Source: Rhyacichthys aspro (taxonomy: Eukaryota > Chordata > Actinopteri > Gobiiformes > Rhyacichthyidae). From it: 64,000 nucleotides of DNA. The stretch lies in the NCBI GenBank assembly GCA_036850595.1, contig CM072148.1, positions 23,182,731 to 23,246,730 of the forward strand, written 5' to 3'. Positions 35,545 through 47,779 of the stretch are shown piece after piece. The first letter of the stretch is position 1; each line of letters opens with the position of its first letter. Below the pieces are notes generated by a model. That model was not told the origin of the DNA, did no database searches, and saw only the letters and a list, made by a program, of their open reading frames with translations. Position numbers and translations under genes: made by a program.

Positions 35545-37745
35545 TTTCCCTTTTTTTTTTTTTTTTTTTTATTTTTTTTTTTTGGGGGGGGGGGTTTTTT
35601 TTTTTTTTTTTTTTGCATTTTTTTTATCAATAAAGTATATGCTGATTCCATTGCTGTATACACAAAAAACTTGTTTTGTTTTTGCAGTGTTTGTCATTGG
35701 GTCGTTGTAAAAAAAAAAAAAGAAAAAGAAAATTAGTGTAATTTGTAATTTTCAACTTCAAAGAAGCTATTTGTGGGTCAGTTTGATTGAAGGATTGTAC
35801 ATTGACGCTAATAAAAAAAATCATAAACACAATCTTGATTCTTTAAGTTAAACCAGATTTTTTTAATGAGGGTTATGGATATAAACACATTGTGTCAACA
35901 ACTGCAAAGTTTTTTCAGTGTATTTTGTATTTGCATCATATGGTCTCTGTCTGTGGTAAGATTAAACCTTTTATGTCCAGAGTCAAAAACTGAACTCAGG
36001 GTTGCTCTGATTGAGCTGTCAGGCTGCAATAAGTAAGTAAGTAAGTCATAATATGCAGGTTGTTCATATTCCCCTACCAAGGAATTCACTTTTATTCCAC
36101 GCCTCTGTCCCTTAGAGTAATCTGAAGCTGAACGTATCTCTGAACCAGCTCCCCTCTTTTTGTATTCCATCCTTTCCATGAAGGGAAAGACATTTTTGAG
36201 CTAATCACTACTCACTCATAACATGACCTCTCACTCTCTCTCTAACACACGTCACTTACCAGACTCTTATGAGTAACCACTTGCTCACTTCTGAAACTGA
36301 AAAATCATTCAAGAGACAACTTTCCACCATGTCACAAAGAGAAATATTAGTGACTAATGCGCTATTCATAAAGTTGTCAATAAAAATTATTGGAATATTT
36401 ACGCTTCAGAGAATATTCATTTCAGTCTTTTTTTTTTTTTTTTTTTACTAATGTGAATCTGATTATCTCATTTAGTTTTATTTAATACTAATACTAATTA
36501 ATACTAAGTGAGAATTTCCTTTTTTTTTAAGTAAAGTAAAGTATGTAAAAATAAAGAAGCAGACCTCAGCAGTGTAAGACACAAATGAACTTCCCATAAG
36601 GCCTTGCTACAGCTAACTCTGAAGTAGCTGCCCAAGTGTCCACCTCCCTCTGTCCCTCTCACTGATGTTACACTCAGACCCAAGAGAAGGGCAGCTGTAG
36701 AAGGTTCTGGGCTGAAGGACTGTCAAGCTCTTCAAGGAGTCAGTCGGATCATTCATTGGAGGCAAAATAAAAACACAAAAAGAGAGTCACTCTACAATTT
36801 AACATGTATCTCAAACATGAAACTTATTTTGGCCAATTTATACAATATTCCCATGAGAACAGGGGTCTCAAACAGGTGCAAGTATGCTACACTACAGGTA
36901 CATGCATACTGAGGTACTAAAATCATTATTGGCCATTTTTTTACTTTTAGATCAGTGTGTTATGAATGTTGATTGTTTTTGGAGGACCATGAAAAATCTC
37001 CAGTTCAATTCTTACATTGAACCAACACATTCAAATAAACAAAGAATAAATGGTTCATCACTTGATCTATAGTTTTATACAATATAAATATATAGATTCC
37101 AAGGCATAAAAAGACTGTACAGTGTGACAACCAGTGTGTCTCCTCTGCTAGGATGTAGGCCTAGGAAACCAACAAAGGATATTACTAAATCAACATTTTA
37201 CTTCCTTTCCAGGCTACTGCTGAAATGTGGCTCAGTTCCAGTGACTCTTCCTCTGTTCCAAGATCTGAATAGAGGGTGGGACCTGACCAGATCCATTGAA
37301 GTGAAGATAACCAGACCACTCAACTACACCTGATAAGGACTAGGATTAGTAGCATTTTGGGGATTTGAGAGGAGGGCATAGATGAGACAACTGAGAAATG
37401 TACAGTTTTTCTTCAAAATTATAAGGTTAAACGAGAAGACGAAAAGAATAAATCCAAAAGGGAAGCTCTCATTTCCTTTTGCCTCTGTATGACCCCGTAA
37501 CACGCGCGTAACCCTTGGCTCCATGCCGGCATTCTCTGTCTTTATTTGCTCACTGTGGAGAGGTGGAGGTGGTTCCGCTGATTCCCCCAAAGCCACGGAC
37601 ATGTCCCTGTTTCAGTTTCAGTTTTGTCTCTATAGAGTGGACGCTGCGTACTGCTCGGTTCTGAGAAGTCTTTCACAGAAAACAACATCCTTTTCATTTG
37701 TTTATGACTCGGGATTGAACCAGGCAGACTTTTTGCGGTATAACA
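34601..37745. other. Intergenic, gtf3c1 to ICAM-like gene
   Basis: No coding exon recognised. It contains a poly-T/poly-G tract (35449-35624), a short AAGT run near 36030 and T-rich runs near 36430. The last 250 bases (37490-37745) are richer in CpG and may hold the promoter and 5' UTR of the ICAM-like gene; no clear TATA box is seen at a fitting distance. Confidence 0.5.
35449..35624. repeat. Extreme homopolymer tract (C, T and G runs)
   Basis: Begins with CCCCCCCC, then long T runs broken by short islands and a run of G, and ends with T. The islands show no periodic unit. Such a pattern is as likely a consensus problem as true sequence. Confidence 0.8.
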
Positions 37746-40700
37746 ATGTTTTCCCGTTACATTCTCGTGGCTGTCTGCTTCTTTACCAACCTGACCAACA
37801 TCCCAGCTTCAAGCGGTGAGTGATTTTTTTCCATCACAATGCTCTCCAGTCTTTTTGTGTGTGGTTAGTGGGATAATGCTTTAGGCAGAGGTGGCTGTAT
37901 TCAGATCAGAGCTGACCCCATTAAAACGTGATGAAGAGTAACAATATTTTAGTGAAATCCCGGAGTTTCCTACTAAAAAATAGAAGCAGATTTGAACAAA
38001 AAATCCGAAAACTGACTCCTATAGTTAGCCTGCATTTTGAATAAAAGCAACTCAAATAATTGTAGCCTAACAACTGGTTAAACTGATGGTCCCACTTCAT
38101 CATCTATGACCCACATTAGCCTATGTCCTGGGCTGAACAACTGTGACGAGCGACAGGTTATTTCTTTATAGTTTTTATTTTTTTTATTTTTTATTTTTAT
38201 TTATTTTTATTTTTTTATTTGGGGGGGGGTGCGGTTTACACATTTTTTAAGTTTGTGTAACTAAAGCACTTTTAGCAGTGACCCCTGTGTTCGCAGAAAG
38301 CTATGGGGCTATTATTGTCGCAAAAAGATTTGTGCGTGTGTAAATAGATTTGTCTGTAATAAGATGTGTGCGTATCAGGTTTTGTGTGTGCGTGTTACGA
38401 TTTGTGTGTGCGTATTACAATTTGTGTGTATGTAAAATGATCATATTGTAAAAGCAAATAAGCTAAAAAGTTCTAAGTCCTACGCACAAAGCACTAATTA
38501 CACGCAATACTTTTGCTACAGTCCTGCCATGTCAGATCTGTGTGTCCGTGGTTTGATTCGTCTGTAACTAAAAGTTCATTTGCCCTGAGTTTAGACTTAC
38601 AGGCTGTGGACTGGTCGATGAAACAGTGCACCAGCAGATAGCGGTAGTGGTTAATGAGGTTCTGTAGGCATGGAGGCAGAATATACTGTTTAACTCTGAG
38701 ACCTAAAATATCAGATAATATATATTCTGATGTGCTGGCAGCAATAAGGTGGTGAGGGCTTATTGTAAAGGTGGCTACCTTAACTAAAGAGTGCTGTGGG
38801 AAATACTACAGTACAGACATGCTGTGATGTGCATCTTGTGATTGGTGTAATGTTTTTAATGCGGTTTACAGAGTGTGAGGACGTCCCTGAGTTCACCCCA
38901 TCTCTGCTGGTGGTGAAGTACAGGGACCCGGCCACTGCCACATGCTCTGTTTGCAACGGCTCTTGTAATTATACTCTACGGCTTGAAGAACCCTTTCGTG
39001 CTGAATTTAAAAATGGGAGGGATGTTATCTGGAAAGTCACTCACATGGATCAGTGGGATACATCTGCACTGTGCTACTATAACTCAAATGGTGGAAAGCA
39101 GTGCCTTCAGACTCTGGATGTAATTGTTTACCGTAAGTACCTTTGCTTAATTCTGAAGAGAGTAAATTCTGGCTGTGTCAAAGGGACTCATGTAAACCTC
39201 TTGCTCCACAGAGCCTCCAGAGAGTGTGTCTGTAAGCTTCAGGAATCACTCGGGGCCCCTAAAGGAGGACCAGCTGTACTCTGTGCAGTGTGAAGTGAAG
39301 GACGTGGCTCCGGCTCAGAAGCTGACTGTGGTCTTTTACATTGACCAGGTCGTTCTGCAGGAACAGAGCAGTAACATTACACTGAAGAGTCCAGTGACTG
39401 AGAGCTTCAGGACGGACTACAGAGCCAGCAGAGAGGACCATGGAGCCCAGTTCTGGTGTGAGGCCAGATTGGAGCTGGGCCCTGAAGGACCACAGCCCCC
39501 TCCAGTGGTCAGGTCACACAACATGACTGCCACTGTGCACTGTAAGTCTCATTCAGTTTAAAATGATCAAATGATTGTGGGTCTGTATGAGGAGACCTTT
39601 GTGTTTATTCAAAGTGTGCCATGTCTTTGATCTCATAAGATTATAATGTCATACTTTGGATAAAATCCATTTGCATATCTGATATCAAGACATAATATAT
39701 AAATAAACCCATGTTTTTTGATAGGCTTAGTTGTAACCCATGTAACTATAAATGTGTCATTACAGGTACAGTGCATAGTAAATGAAGTTGCTCTGCTGAT
39801 AATAGCTGTGGTCTTAAGATCTTATAAACCCAGACATGACTAATACAAGCCACAAAATTTACAAAACAAAAAACCACACATTGCATCCATCCCTACTGCA
39901 CACATCCAGGAAAACATACTATTAACCAATGTCAATTGCACAATGCGTGTGATGCTGTTAAAGGCATCAGCAGTTCCTCTTCCCTGCCAATAAGAAAACT
40001 GAAGTGGGTCGAGTCAAGTGAAGTCAACTGAATTAACTTCTGCTTTAAGTAAAGTTAGATATTTTTCAAGACATTTCATAACAATTGATGTCAAGGCCAC
40101 TGGTCTAAAGTCATTATTAACAGAAAATGGGGCACAAAGCAGGAGTCAGCTTTTCTGCACATGCCTTTAAGAGCAGTGCAGAGATACCATCTGTTTTGTG
40201 CACACATGCTTAAAGATTGACTGGACCTTGTGCAGATTGATTATTATCCTACTACCTGGAAAGATTTTCCAGTAGCGTAACACATTGGTCTGAAAAGTCA
40301 TGCTTATTAAACCTTAGGAAAAAATCATTGAGCTTATTTGCTTCTGCCAAATCATCATCAGTGACAAGTCTCCTCTTGGCTACATTCAGATCAGTAATTG
40401 CCTTCTTTTTATTGGCATTGCCATGAACTCTGCTCAATAATGTCCTTGTGTTGCTTCATGGCCTCTCTTAGCATTGAATTAAGTTTCTTTTCTTTTCTTT
40501 CTTTTTTTGTTTTGTTTTAAAGCTATCTTTTTCCTTTTAATACAATAATGTATGGCTGATTATTAGGATACACTTTAACATCCCTGTTGGTCACCACATG
40601 ATCTACAAAAAACTGTATGTATTGTTTCAGAGGCCTCTTCTAAATCCATTTCATGAAATATATACCAGTTTGTGCAGTGGAAGGATGCCTTCAGTCTCTC

Positions 40701-43700
40701 CAAACTCTCTTGGTCCCAAACAGTCACTTAGTTTGTTACTCTTTTTAATAAGGAGTAAGCAACAGAAACTGTTAGACTTAGTTAACGGTTTCTGAACTAA
40801 GCAAAGGTTTGTACCTTTTCCTGATGATAACTGACGGTTGTTCTCACCTAAAAAACCTCCAAAACTTTACAGTTTCAGAACTAAACAAAGCCTTGTAGCC
40901 TACCTTTTTCCTAAAGACGGGTGATTCTTATATTTTTCATTGTTACTTCTTTTTTGAGACAAAATCTGTGTTTTTTGTGTTTTACCACTAAAATAATTCA
41001 TACCACTGTGGACTTATGCTATCACTTGTTTTATCCATTTAACATTTGTCATTGAGTGAAAGTCATGACCAAACACTCCTCTGTTTTAATATTTAATTAA
41101 TGTCTGGAGCAGGGGTCACCAACCCTTTTGAAACTAAGAGCTACTTCAAGGGTACAGAGTGATACGAAGGGCTACCATTTTGATAAGCACTTCTGAAATA
41201 AAAAAGTTGTATGGTCTACCTTCAATTATATATTATTCTTAATAATGATATTCATCTGTGTGAAGACACTGTCTGATCACATTAATGATTCCACACAATA
41301 TTTTTTAACAATGAGGAGCTCATTGGTGACTACTGCTATTTTTTAGAACTTTCCTCGCACTCTGTTGGTGACCTCTGGTCTAGATGATGTTTATCATATT
41401 GAAAGAACCAATCACAACCGTTAATAAGTTAGACCCTTCCTCCTTGCTGAAATAACCAATCACAGACAAATATTGCGCTATAATTTCAGGTTCTTTACAG
41501 TTTAAATTTTTAGCTGTTTTACTCCAGAAAATTCCTTCCATTAAGCTGCCAACTGCTCCCCTTATCCCCCCAAAAATTATAGCGATCTTTTCTGCTTTTT
41601 CCTACTAAAACAATTCACCACCACAAAATACATCACAAAAGACATTACATCAAACTGAAGTTCACAATTCACCTTAAACCTTCAGCTTCGAGTTCAGCGT
41701 TAGACTGAATCAGAGTACACTTGTGGTGTGTTAAATAAGGACCCAAAAGCATAACTCAGTACGCAAGAATAAAGCTTTGTTGAGAAACTGGCGATCTGAG
41801 CAGGTTAGCGGGCAGTTCTTGGATCTGTTCTTGGCAACAAAGATGCAACAAAGGCACAAATAGTGGAGCAACAGACACACAACAGTACAAATGTAATACT
41901 GAACAACATGGACTGTCCCCATTGGGCTTTGAAACAACAGAGAGCAGTCAGTGGATGTCTGAGATCAGCTGCAGGACCTTCCTGACTGACTAAGACTGGA
42001 CAATCAATCAGTCTGTGGAAAATTAAATCTGAGTCAATTTTTGGGGGCTTTTTTAAAATTTCTTTGAAGTGACAATTGAATTTCCCCTTCAAGATCAATA
42101 AAGTTCAATTAAATCTAATTAAAGTGCATTCTACATCTGAGCTATATGTGAAAATGGAGGCACCCCTTTCCTTAGAAGCTAGTGTTGTCGAAACACTTGG
42201 TTTGTTCCACCAGACCCCAAACTTTCTTGCACGCACCTGGAGAGCGTTTCAGCAAAAGCCTACAGCAGCAAGAGAGGGTTTAAGGTGGTTTGAAGCAATC
42301 CAGCTTGTGTAACAATGTTTAACTATAGGGTTATTAATAATACAGTGTGTATAAGTCCAGTTAAAGTACATTATGTTATTTAGGCATATTTTATGTGAAT
42401 GCTTTTTCCACATTGACTAAAAACTGAAATAGCAACCAGATGGTAGCAGGTTTGGAGCAGTGCTAAGGTTCGAATCCAGAAACCAAAATTGGGCCAAGCA
42501 GCTAGTACTACCATGGTGGGTAAACTGAAGTATGGAAGATAGTTCAAGGTGTGGGTCTGATCGAAGAACTGACTGCAGGTTTGTAGTAGGCGGGCCAATC
42601 CAAACAGCACCCTCCACCCAGCTCCTGAGAAACACACAAATACAGACACGGGATGGGAAGGCAAAGAGCTTGACAGTACTTCACGCCTTACAAGTTTGTA
42701 CTGAGGGAATATAAAATATAAAATACAAAATGACAACAAATGTCTTAGACTTTTTCATGTAGTTTGCAATTTTGCTAATTGATTGAATGATGTATTGATC
42801 ACTGAAAAGTAGTAGTGGCTTGGTATTGGGTTTATGAAGCAGAAAAGTGGCTGAACATCAGAAAAACCTCAATTAAGTTGTTGTAAATATAATGTTTTAT
42901 AAGCACCTGATTAGATAGTCCATCTATTGTTGCTGTAGTGGGACTGTAGTGTACTTTGGGGGTCACGGGTGGCTGGAGGATACTTTAGAGTTGCCAGTTG
43001 ACCTATACATGCATGTCTTTGGATAGTGGGAGGAAGCCAGAGAACGGACGGGGAGGACATGCAGACTCCTCACAGAAAGACCAGAGTTAGCCAATGATTT
43101 ATACTTTATTAGCCAAGGATGTTTGAGTCGGCTGGGATTTGACCTTCTTGCTGTGAATCCCCCCAGAGTTGCCCAAAAAATCTTACTGTGAAGGAGAGCA
43201 CCCTGGACAATCACCAACTAATTGAAGCTGACACATAAGTCATGAATCAAATATTGCATGTGGAAAAAAAAACATATTCTCATTATAAAGGCTTCAGTTT
43301 TTAGAGATGTGCTGTAGTGTAACAGAGGAAGAAAAGAAAGGGGGAGGCCTCCTCTGTAAAAGAGTCTTAGAGTTGCATCTGTTCTTTTTTTATTAAGCTA
43401 GTAAATTAGTAAGATGATTGGGCAGGAAAATGATTAACAAATATGTCTATGTAGCCAGTATGCCATTTGTTTATTATAAAGAATATGTGAATATCACCAC
43501 TTTTTCCTGTTACAAATGTTGAATATATGTGGATAACTTGAATGTTTTACCCAATATTTAAGGTATATTCATTAAAGTGTATTCCTTTCTGTCTCCCAGA
43601 TAGGCCTTATAATGAAGGCCCAAGTGATGATATTCAGATCAGTGTGACCCAGGGCCACTCTGTGCAGCTGAACTGTAGTGCTAAGGGGAACCCCAGCCCT

Positions 43701-44131
43701 CACTACAGCTGGACCATCCCATGGGACCAGCACACACTCTTCAGCCACAGTCTTTTCACTGTAGACTCTGCCACATCCAGTCATGAAGGCCACTACCACT
43801 GCAACGCCACTAATGAAGCTGGATCTTTCATGATGACGTTCACAGTGAAGGTTGAAGGTCAGTTATATTCAAGACTATTTAGACTATTCAAGGTGGCATC
43901 GTGACTTAACGTTCTTCCCCATTGTGTTTTCTTTTTGTCTGTTCTTTCCTGTCCATTCCAGTGAACTATGTGCATGTTATTGTCGGCGTGGTTGCAGTAG
44001 TCCTTGCTCTGGCAGCCATTGGCTTTTCCATAGTGTACATCCTGTACTACAGGCACAGCCACATGGACCAGTACAACCTGAGGGACGTGTTCCACTTTCG
44101 CCGGCACGTAGCAGTCCCCGTATCTCCCTGA
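37746..44131 (+). CDS. ICAM-like cell adhesion protein, three Ig domains, single-pass membrane
   Basis: Five exons join in frame to 362 codons: 37746-37815, 38872-39132, 39212-39541, 43600-43857 and 43962-44131. Exon 1 is a signal peptide (MFSRYILVAVCFFTNLTNIP). Exon 2 is an N-terminal Ig domain with CSVCNGSC, then RLEEPFRAEF, which matches the place and form of the ICAM-1 IETPL integrin-contact motif. Exon 3 matches ICAM domain 2: QKLTVVFYIDQVVL and HGAQFWCEARLELGPEG. Exon 4 is an Ig domain (VQLNCSAKGNPSPHYSW, GHYHCNATNEAG) most like the membrane-near ICAM domain. Exon 5 has the membrane helix (VIVGVVAVVLALAAIGF) and a short basic tail. Several N-x-S/T sites. Mammalian ICAM-1 has five Ig domains, so two may be lost in the 4-kb intron. 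The neighbours PDE4A and CDC37 support ICAM. AATAAA at 44284. Confidence 0.8.
39960..40500 (-). mobile_element. LINE fragment, Rex1-like
   Basis: The minus-strand piece reads ANKLNDFFLRFNKHDF and nearby text (KKKAITDLNVAKRRL), the style of the region just before the reverse transcriptase domain in fish Rex1-type LINEs. Stops interrupt it. The clade is from memory and not certain. Confidence 0.45.
41108..41390. repeat. Short dispersed DNA repeat
   Basis: Starts CAGGGGTCACCAACCCTTTT and ends GGTGACCTCTGGTC. The ends show a partial inverted match (GGTCACC / GGTGACC), as in a short non-autonomous hAT-type element common in fish. No target duplication fixed. Confidence 0.5.
42060..42125. repeat. 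LINE 3' tail
   Basis: GAATTTCCCCTTCAAGATCAATAAAGTTCAATTAAATCTAATT is the familiar 3' end of a fish LINE type (ATTTCCCC..GGATCAATAAAGT form), with a short AT-rich repeat tail. Confidence 0.45.
42960..43140. repeat. Dispersed repeat fragment (family A)
   Basis: CACGGGTGGCTGGAG at the start recalls 19000-19020 (ACGGGTGGCTGGAG). It continues into CATGCATGTCTTTGGATAGTGGGAGGAAGCCAG, the typical middle of this repeat. Confidence 0.6.
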
Positions 44132-47100
44132 ATGTATGCAGTGGGAACAGAAGTGTGAGAATGTTGCTCTTAACTAAAAAGGAGTTCAAGTGCTATGAAG
44201 TACTGACATGGAAGTATTACAGATGGGGGTACATGAATGAAGACATCATAATTTTTCACTTTTTAAGATTTTCTGGAAAAAAAAATAAAACAAAAAACAT
44301 TCCTAATTAATTGTAAAACTGAGACTGACATCAACATTCATTCCTGTATGGAGAATTTACAGCAATATATTTAGTCCTTTTTTATATATATTTGTCCTGT
44401 CTGAGGAAGGACTGCACCAGGAAGGAATATGTGCAGCACAGAAAGCCACAAAAACAGACAAGCCAAATGAAGTTCAAGCCCACACTTTTCAATCGTGCTA
44501 ACCACTCTGTCACTATGCTGTCCAGTAGGCAAACCTAGTAGCATAAATATTGCATTTAGATACAAAAATAGAGGCACACACTCATGTGCATACAAATTTA
44601 CACACTGACACATCAGATATTAGATTAGTTTAGTTTGCAGGACAGTGTGAGAAAACTGTGGATTAGGCAAATCAACAAATATATAATATGAATATAAAAT
44701 AGTAAGATATTGCAAAAAAAAAAAAAAACTCTCACTGGATGATTTTTGTCCCAGTATCTAAGGGTTAATCATGTGTTGCCTTGACAGCTTCAATACCTGT
44801 TATAAAATATTTAGCACATTTTAACATTGACCTGTGAACTCAGGTCCAGAGTGAAATCCTAATTACAAAACCACAGGATTGTACTTACACTTAAATGGTA
44901 ATTATACCATGTTTCACTAACTGTAGTTTGATTTTTTTTTTTTTTTTAATCCAGGTTGAAAAAGCAGTACTCATGTTACTTTTTGGGAGTAAGCTAAGGC
45001 GCAATTGTGAGTCAGTAATCCACTGTCTAGTGTCTTTTTCAAATCAGTAACACATTTGATTAACAGCACAGTGGACACCTCCTGTGTGTAGAAGTGTGTG
45101 GTGTCTCTTAACAAGCATGTGGTTTGTGAACCCGCCCAATCTTTAATCGAGTGAATGCATTATGTTCACTATTACTGCAGCTAAAACTCAGTGCACATGA
45201 GGCTATCACTACCTGTTGTTTTCATGAGAGCCTCTGACCAAAGAGAGGATGGTGGAGTCTGCTCTGTTTGTTGGACAAATTGTTGCTGCTGCCTGTAACA
45301 TGTCGTCCATTTTTTTTAACTTTTAACTTTTGGTTGATGTTGAAGAGTGCCTTACAGAAAGCGTGCATTCATGTTATATGTATGTGTTATGCTAAAAATG
45401 TTTTATTATTTTTGCATACTGGATATAAACTAAATAAGTTCAAGTATATAGTACAAGTATATATAAAAAAAGCAAAAAGATATAATGTATGTATGAATAT
45501 GTAAACATGTGGTGCAGAGTGCAAAGTGGAAGAGCACTCTGGCCTCACAGTATGATGGTCTGCTTGTCCCTCTCCTGTCACTGTTGGTTCTCTTTGGACA
45601 CTCCGGCGTCCTTCCACTGTGCATGCACACTGGTGGATCTAAATTGTCAATAGTGAATGTAAGAGTAAATGTTTGTCTGCCTTTGGTTAATTAGCTGTAT
45701 CACACCCAGACCAACCAAGCTTCTTTGGTTATAGTGTGAGAGGATAGGCCAATACAGGATTGAAGACATTAAATTAAAGAATTTGATTCACAAGTAAGGG
45801 ACACACAAAAAGGTGTGCTGTTCTGTTGATTGAGGACAGAAAATGGTAATTCCAGGCTTAATCTGTTTTCCAGCAACCTTAGGCAATGAACCAAAGATTT
45901 CTCCTCAGTGAGGCTGTAAGGCAGGACATGACCACAGCTTAAGAAGGGGCAGTCAACGGACTTTATCACATTTATCAAGTTAAATTGCTGAGCGAGCTGA
46001 GTTTTACCTGTGCCTGTCTGTCTGGACATCCGTTAAAGCTACAGTCTGGGATTCCTGATTTCAGGTGAAACAAAAACACTGTTGGTTAAAGATATGAAGC
46101 TTTGGTCATGAAATGTTATCTTACTTCTTATGAGACAACCCAAAGCAACGTGTTGAAATATGTAAAAAAACACAAGCACAGTTATGTTTATTTACTATAC
46201 CAGAAAATGTATTCTCTGTTCTAAAGCCATGTTACTGTCTCAACACTGTCAGTATTAATATAGAGCTAATCTAATTAACTGCTATTGCATATAAGAAAAT
46301 CACTTGCTTTTACTTTTATTAGAAACTGGTTTGAAAAGATGTCATCAATGAATTGTATATTCAATGTATGAAGTACTGCTATTGGCTGCTGAGGATGCTG
46401 ACATTAACCTAAATAACTGTAAAGGCTGTAAAAAATGTTGCAAACCCCTGGTAAGATTGAAAATGAATGAAAATTCTTGCTGTATCATGTTCTCTGTTAC
46501 CCATTCTAAAGTGTGGCTGGTACCGTCCTGTAACATTGTAGCAAATTGCCCTTTTTCAGGTAAATGCCTCTTTTACACATTGTATTAGTAAACCTAATGA
46601 CTTCTTGTGTAAAAATTGCTATGAATTTTAAATTTATGTTGTAGTGAGTGTTGCGGATGAAACATCATAAGCTGAAGTCAGACTTGCCATAGATGGGTTT
46701 TGTATATGACTACTTAAAATATCCCAGTAAATAAATAAATATCACACTAAATCACAGCATTTTCATATCTGATGTTCATCTTAGTGCTTTTTTTATTCAC
46801 TCAGTTATCAAATGGAGGGATCATTGTGTCATTCTGCCATGTGCATAACACTGTCCAAAACCACAGCCGCTAGAAAGTGTTAATAGAGCCTGAGAAGGCA
46901 ATGCTTCCTGTTTACTCCCTGTGATTACTACAGGGCTTCAAACGGGACCGCCCTCTGAGACCTACAGGGAACTCCCCTGAAGAGGAGCTAACATTTCACA
47001 AATAATTCTAACTACTTATGTTGTAGTAGTTATAAAGGCGGTCTCATTGGAATACAATGATTTAGTTTAATGAGGTGAGACAGGGTTCTCCCTGTGTAGT

Positions 47101-47254
47101 CGCCAGTTTATTGCAAAGCACATATTCACCTTAATAGGCCACTGACCACTTCCACTGCATTCAAGCCCACCCACATGGTAAAAATGACTAAAAAGGGCAT
47201 GTTCAGATCAGCATTAAGGGCAATAACCTCAGGTCACACAAGGACTATGGCAGA

Positions 47255-47400
47255 GGTTGGCAACCTCCGACCCTCTGGAAAATTATTGTTATAGGCCAGT
47301 AGCCAATAATTTCAGGCCCGCCAGATGATTTTGAGAGTTGATTAACCCTTTAGGTGGCAAAGTCACAGAATTGCAACACGAAGTGGCAGAGTTTAATGTT
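47255..47400. repeat. Dispersed repeat (family B), second copy
   Basis: Matches 29479-29600 in CAATAATTTC.GG, the following CCNGCCAGATGA-type text and TTTGA.A.TTGA. Same orientation as the first copy. Confidence 0.6.
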
Positions 47401-47483
47401 GAGAAAATCTATAAAAATATTTCTTGCTTTTGTGAGGTATTATGTATTATGTGCACTGTCCCTGATAAAATAAATACATTTAA

Positions 47484-47484
<1 letters not shown>

Positions 47485-47551
<67 letters not shown>
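47485..47551. repeat. (ATA)n microsatellite
   Basis: About 22 uninterrupted ATA/AAT units. It creates poly-isoleucine frames on both strands that are not genes. Confidence 0.97.
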
Positions 47552-47553
<2 letters not shown>

Positions 47554-47779
47554 TCTAAGTTCTTGAGAGGACAAAGACCATTGGACATCTGGTACTTTTT
47601 TACACCATCAAACAAAGGTTTTGTTAGTTTGTTCTCTCTTGCTTCTTCGTTTGCTCTGAGAGAAAAGAAGATATGTGATAAAGCAGTGGTTCAATGCTGC
47701 AGACTCTGACTCCGGGGGCGACCTTTAAATGGTAAAATAAAATATATACAAAACACAGGGCATGATTTTTATTTTTTTT

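Larger units (their letters stand above)
39542..43599. other. Long intron of the ICAM-like gene
   Basis: No further Ig exon was found: no reading frame with the C...W...YxC pattern between a good acceptor and donor. It holds repeat pieces annotated separately (39960-40500, 41108-41390, 42060-42125, 42960-43140) and otherwise AT-rich sequence. Confidence 0.5.

Noticed and set aside
35322..35663. Lysine-rich minus-strand ORF
   Set aside because: Product of the poly-T tract read on the other strand; not a protein.
35895..36179. 94-codon minus-strand ORF (GAGSEIRSASDY...)
   Set aside because: No recognised domain, no splice partner, and an AAGT simple repeat within; no support as a gene.
47338..47709. 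ORFs rich in isoleucine on both strands
   Set aside because: They are translations of the (ATA)n microsatellite, without domains or splice context.
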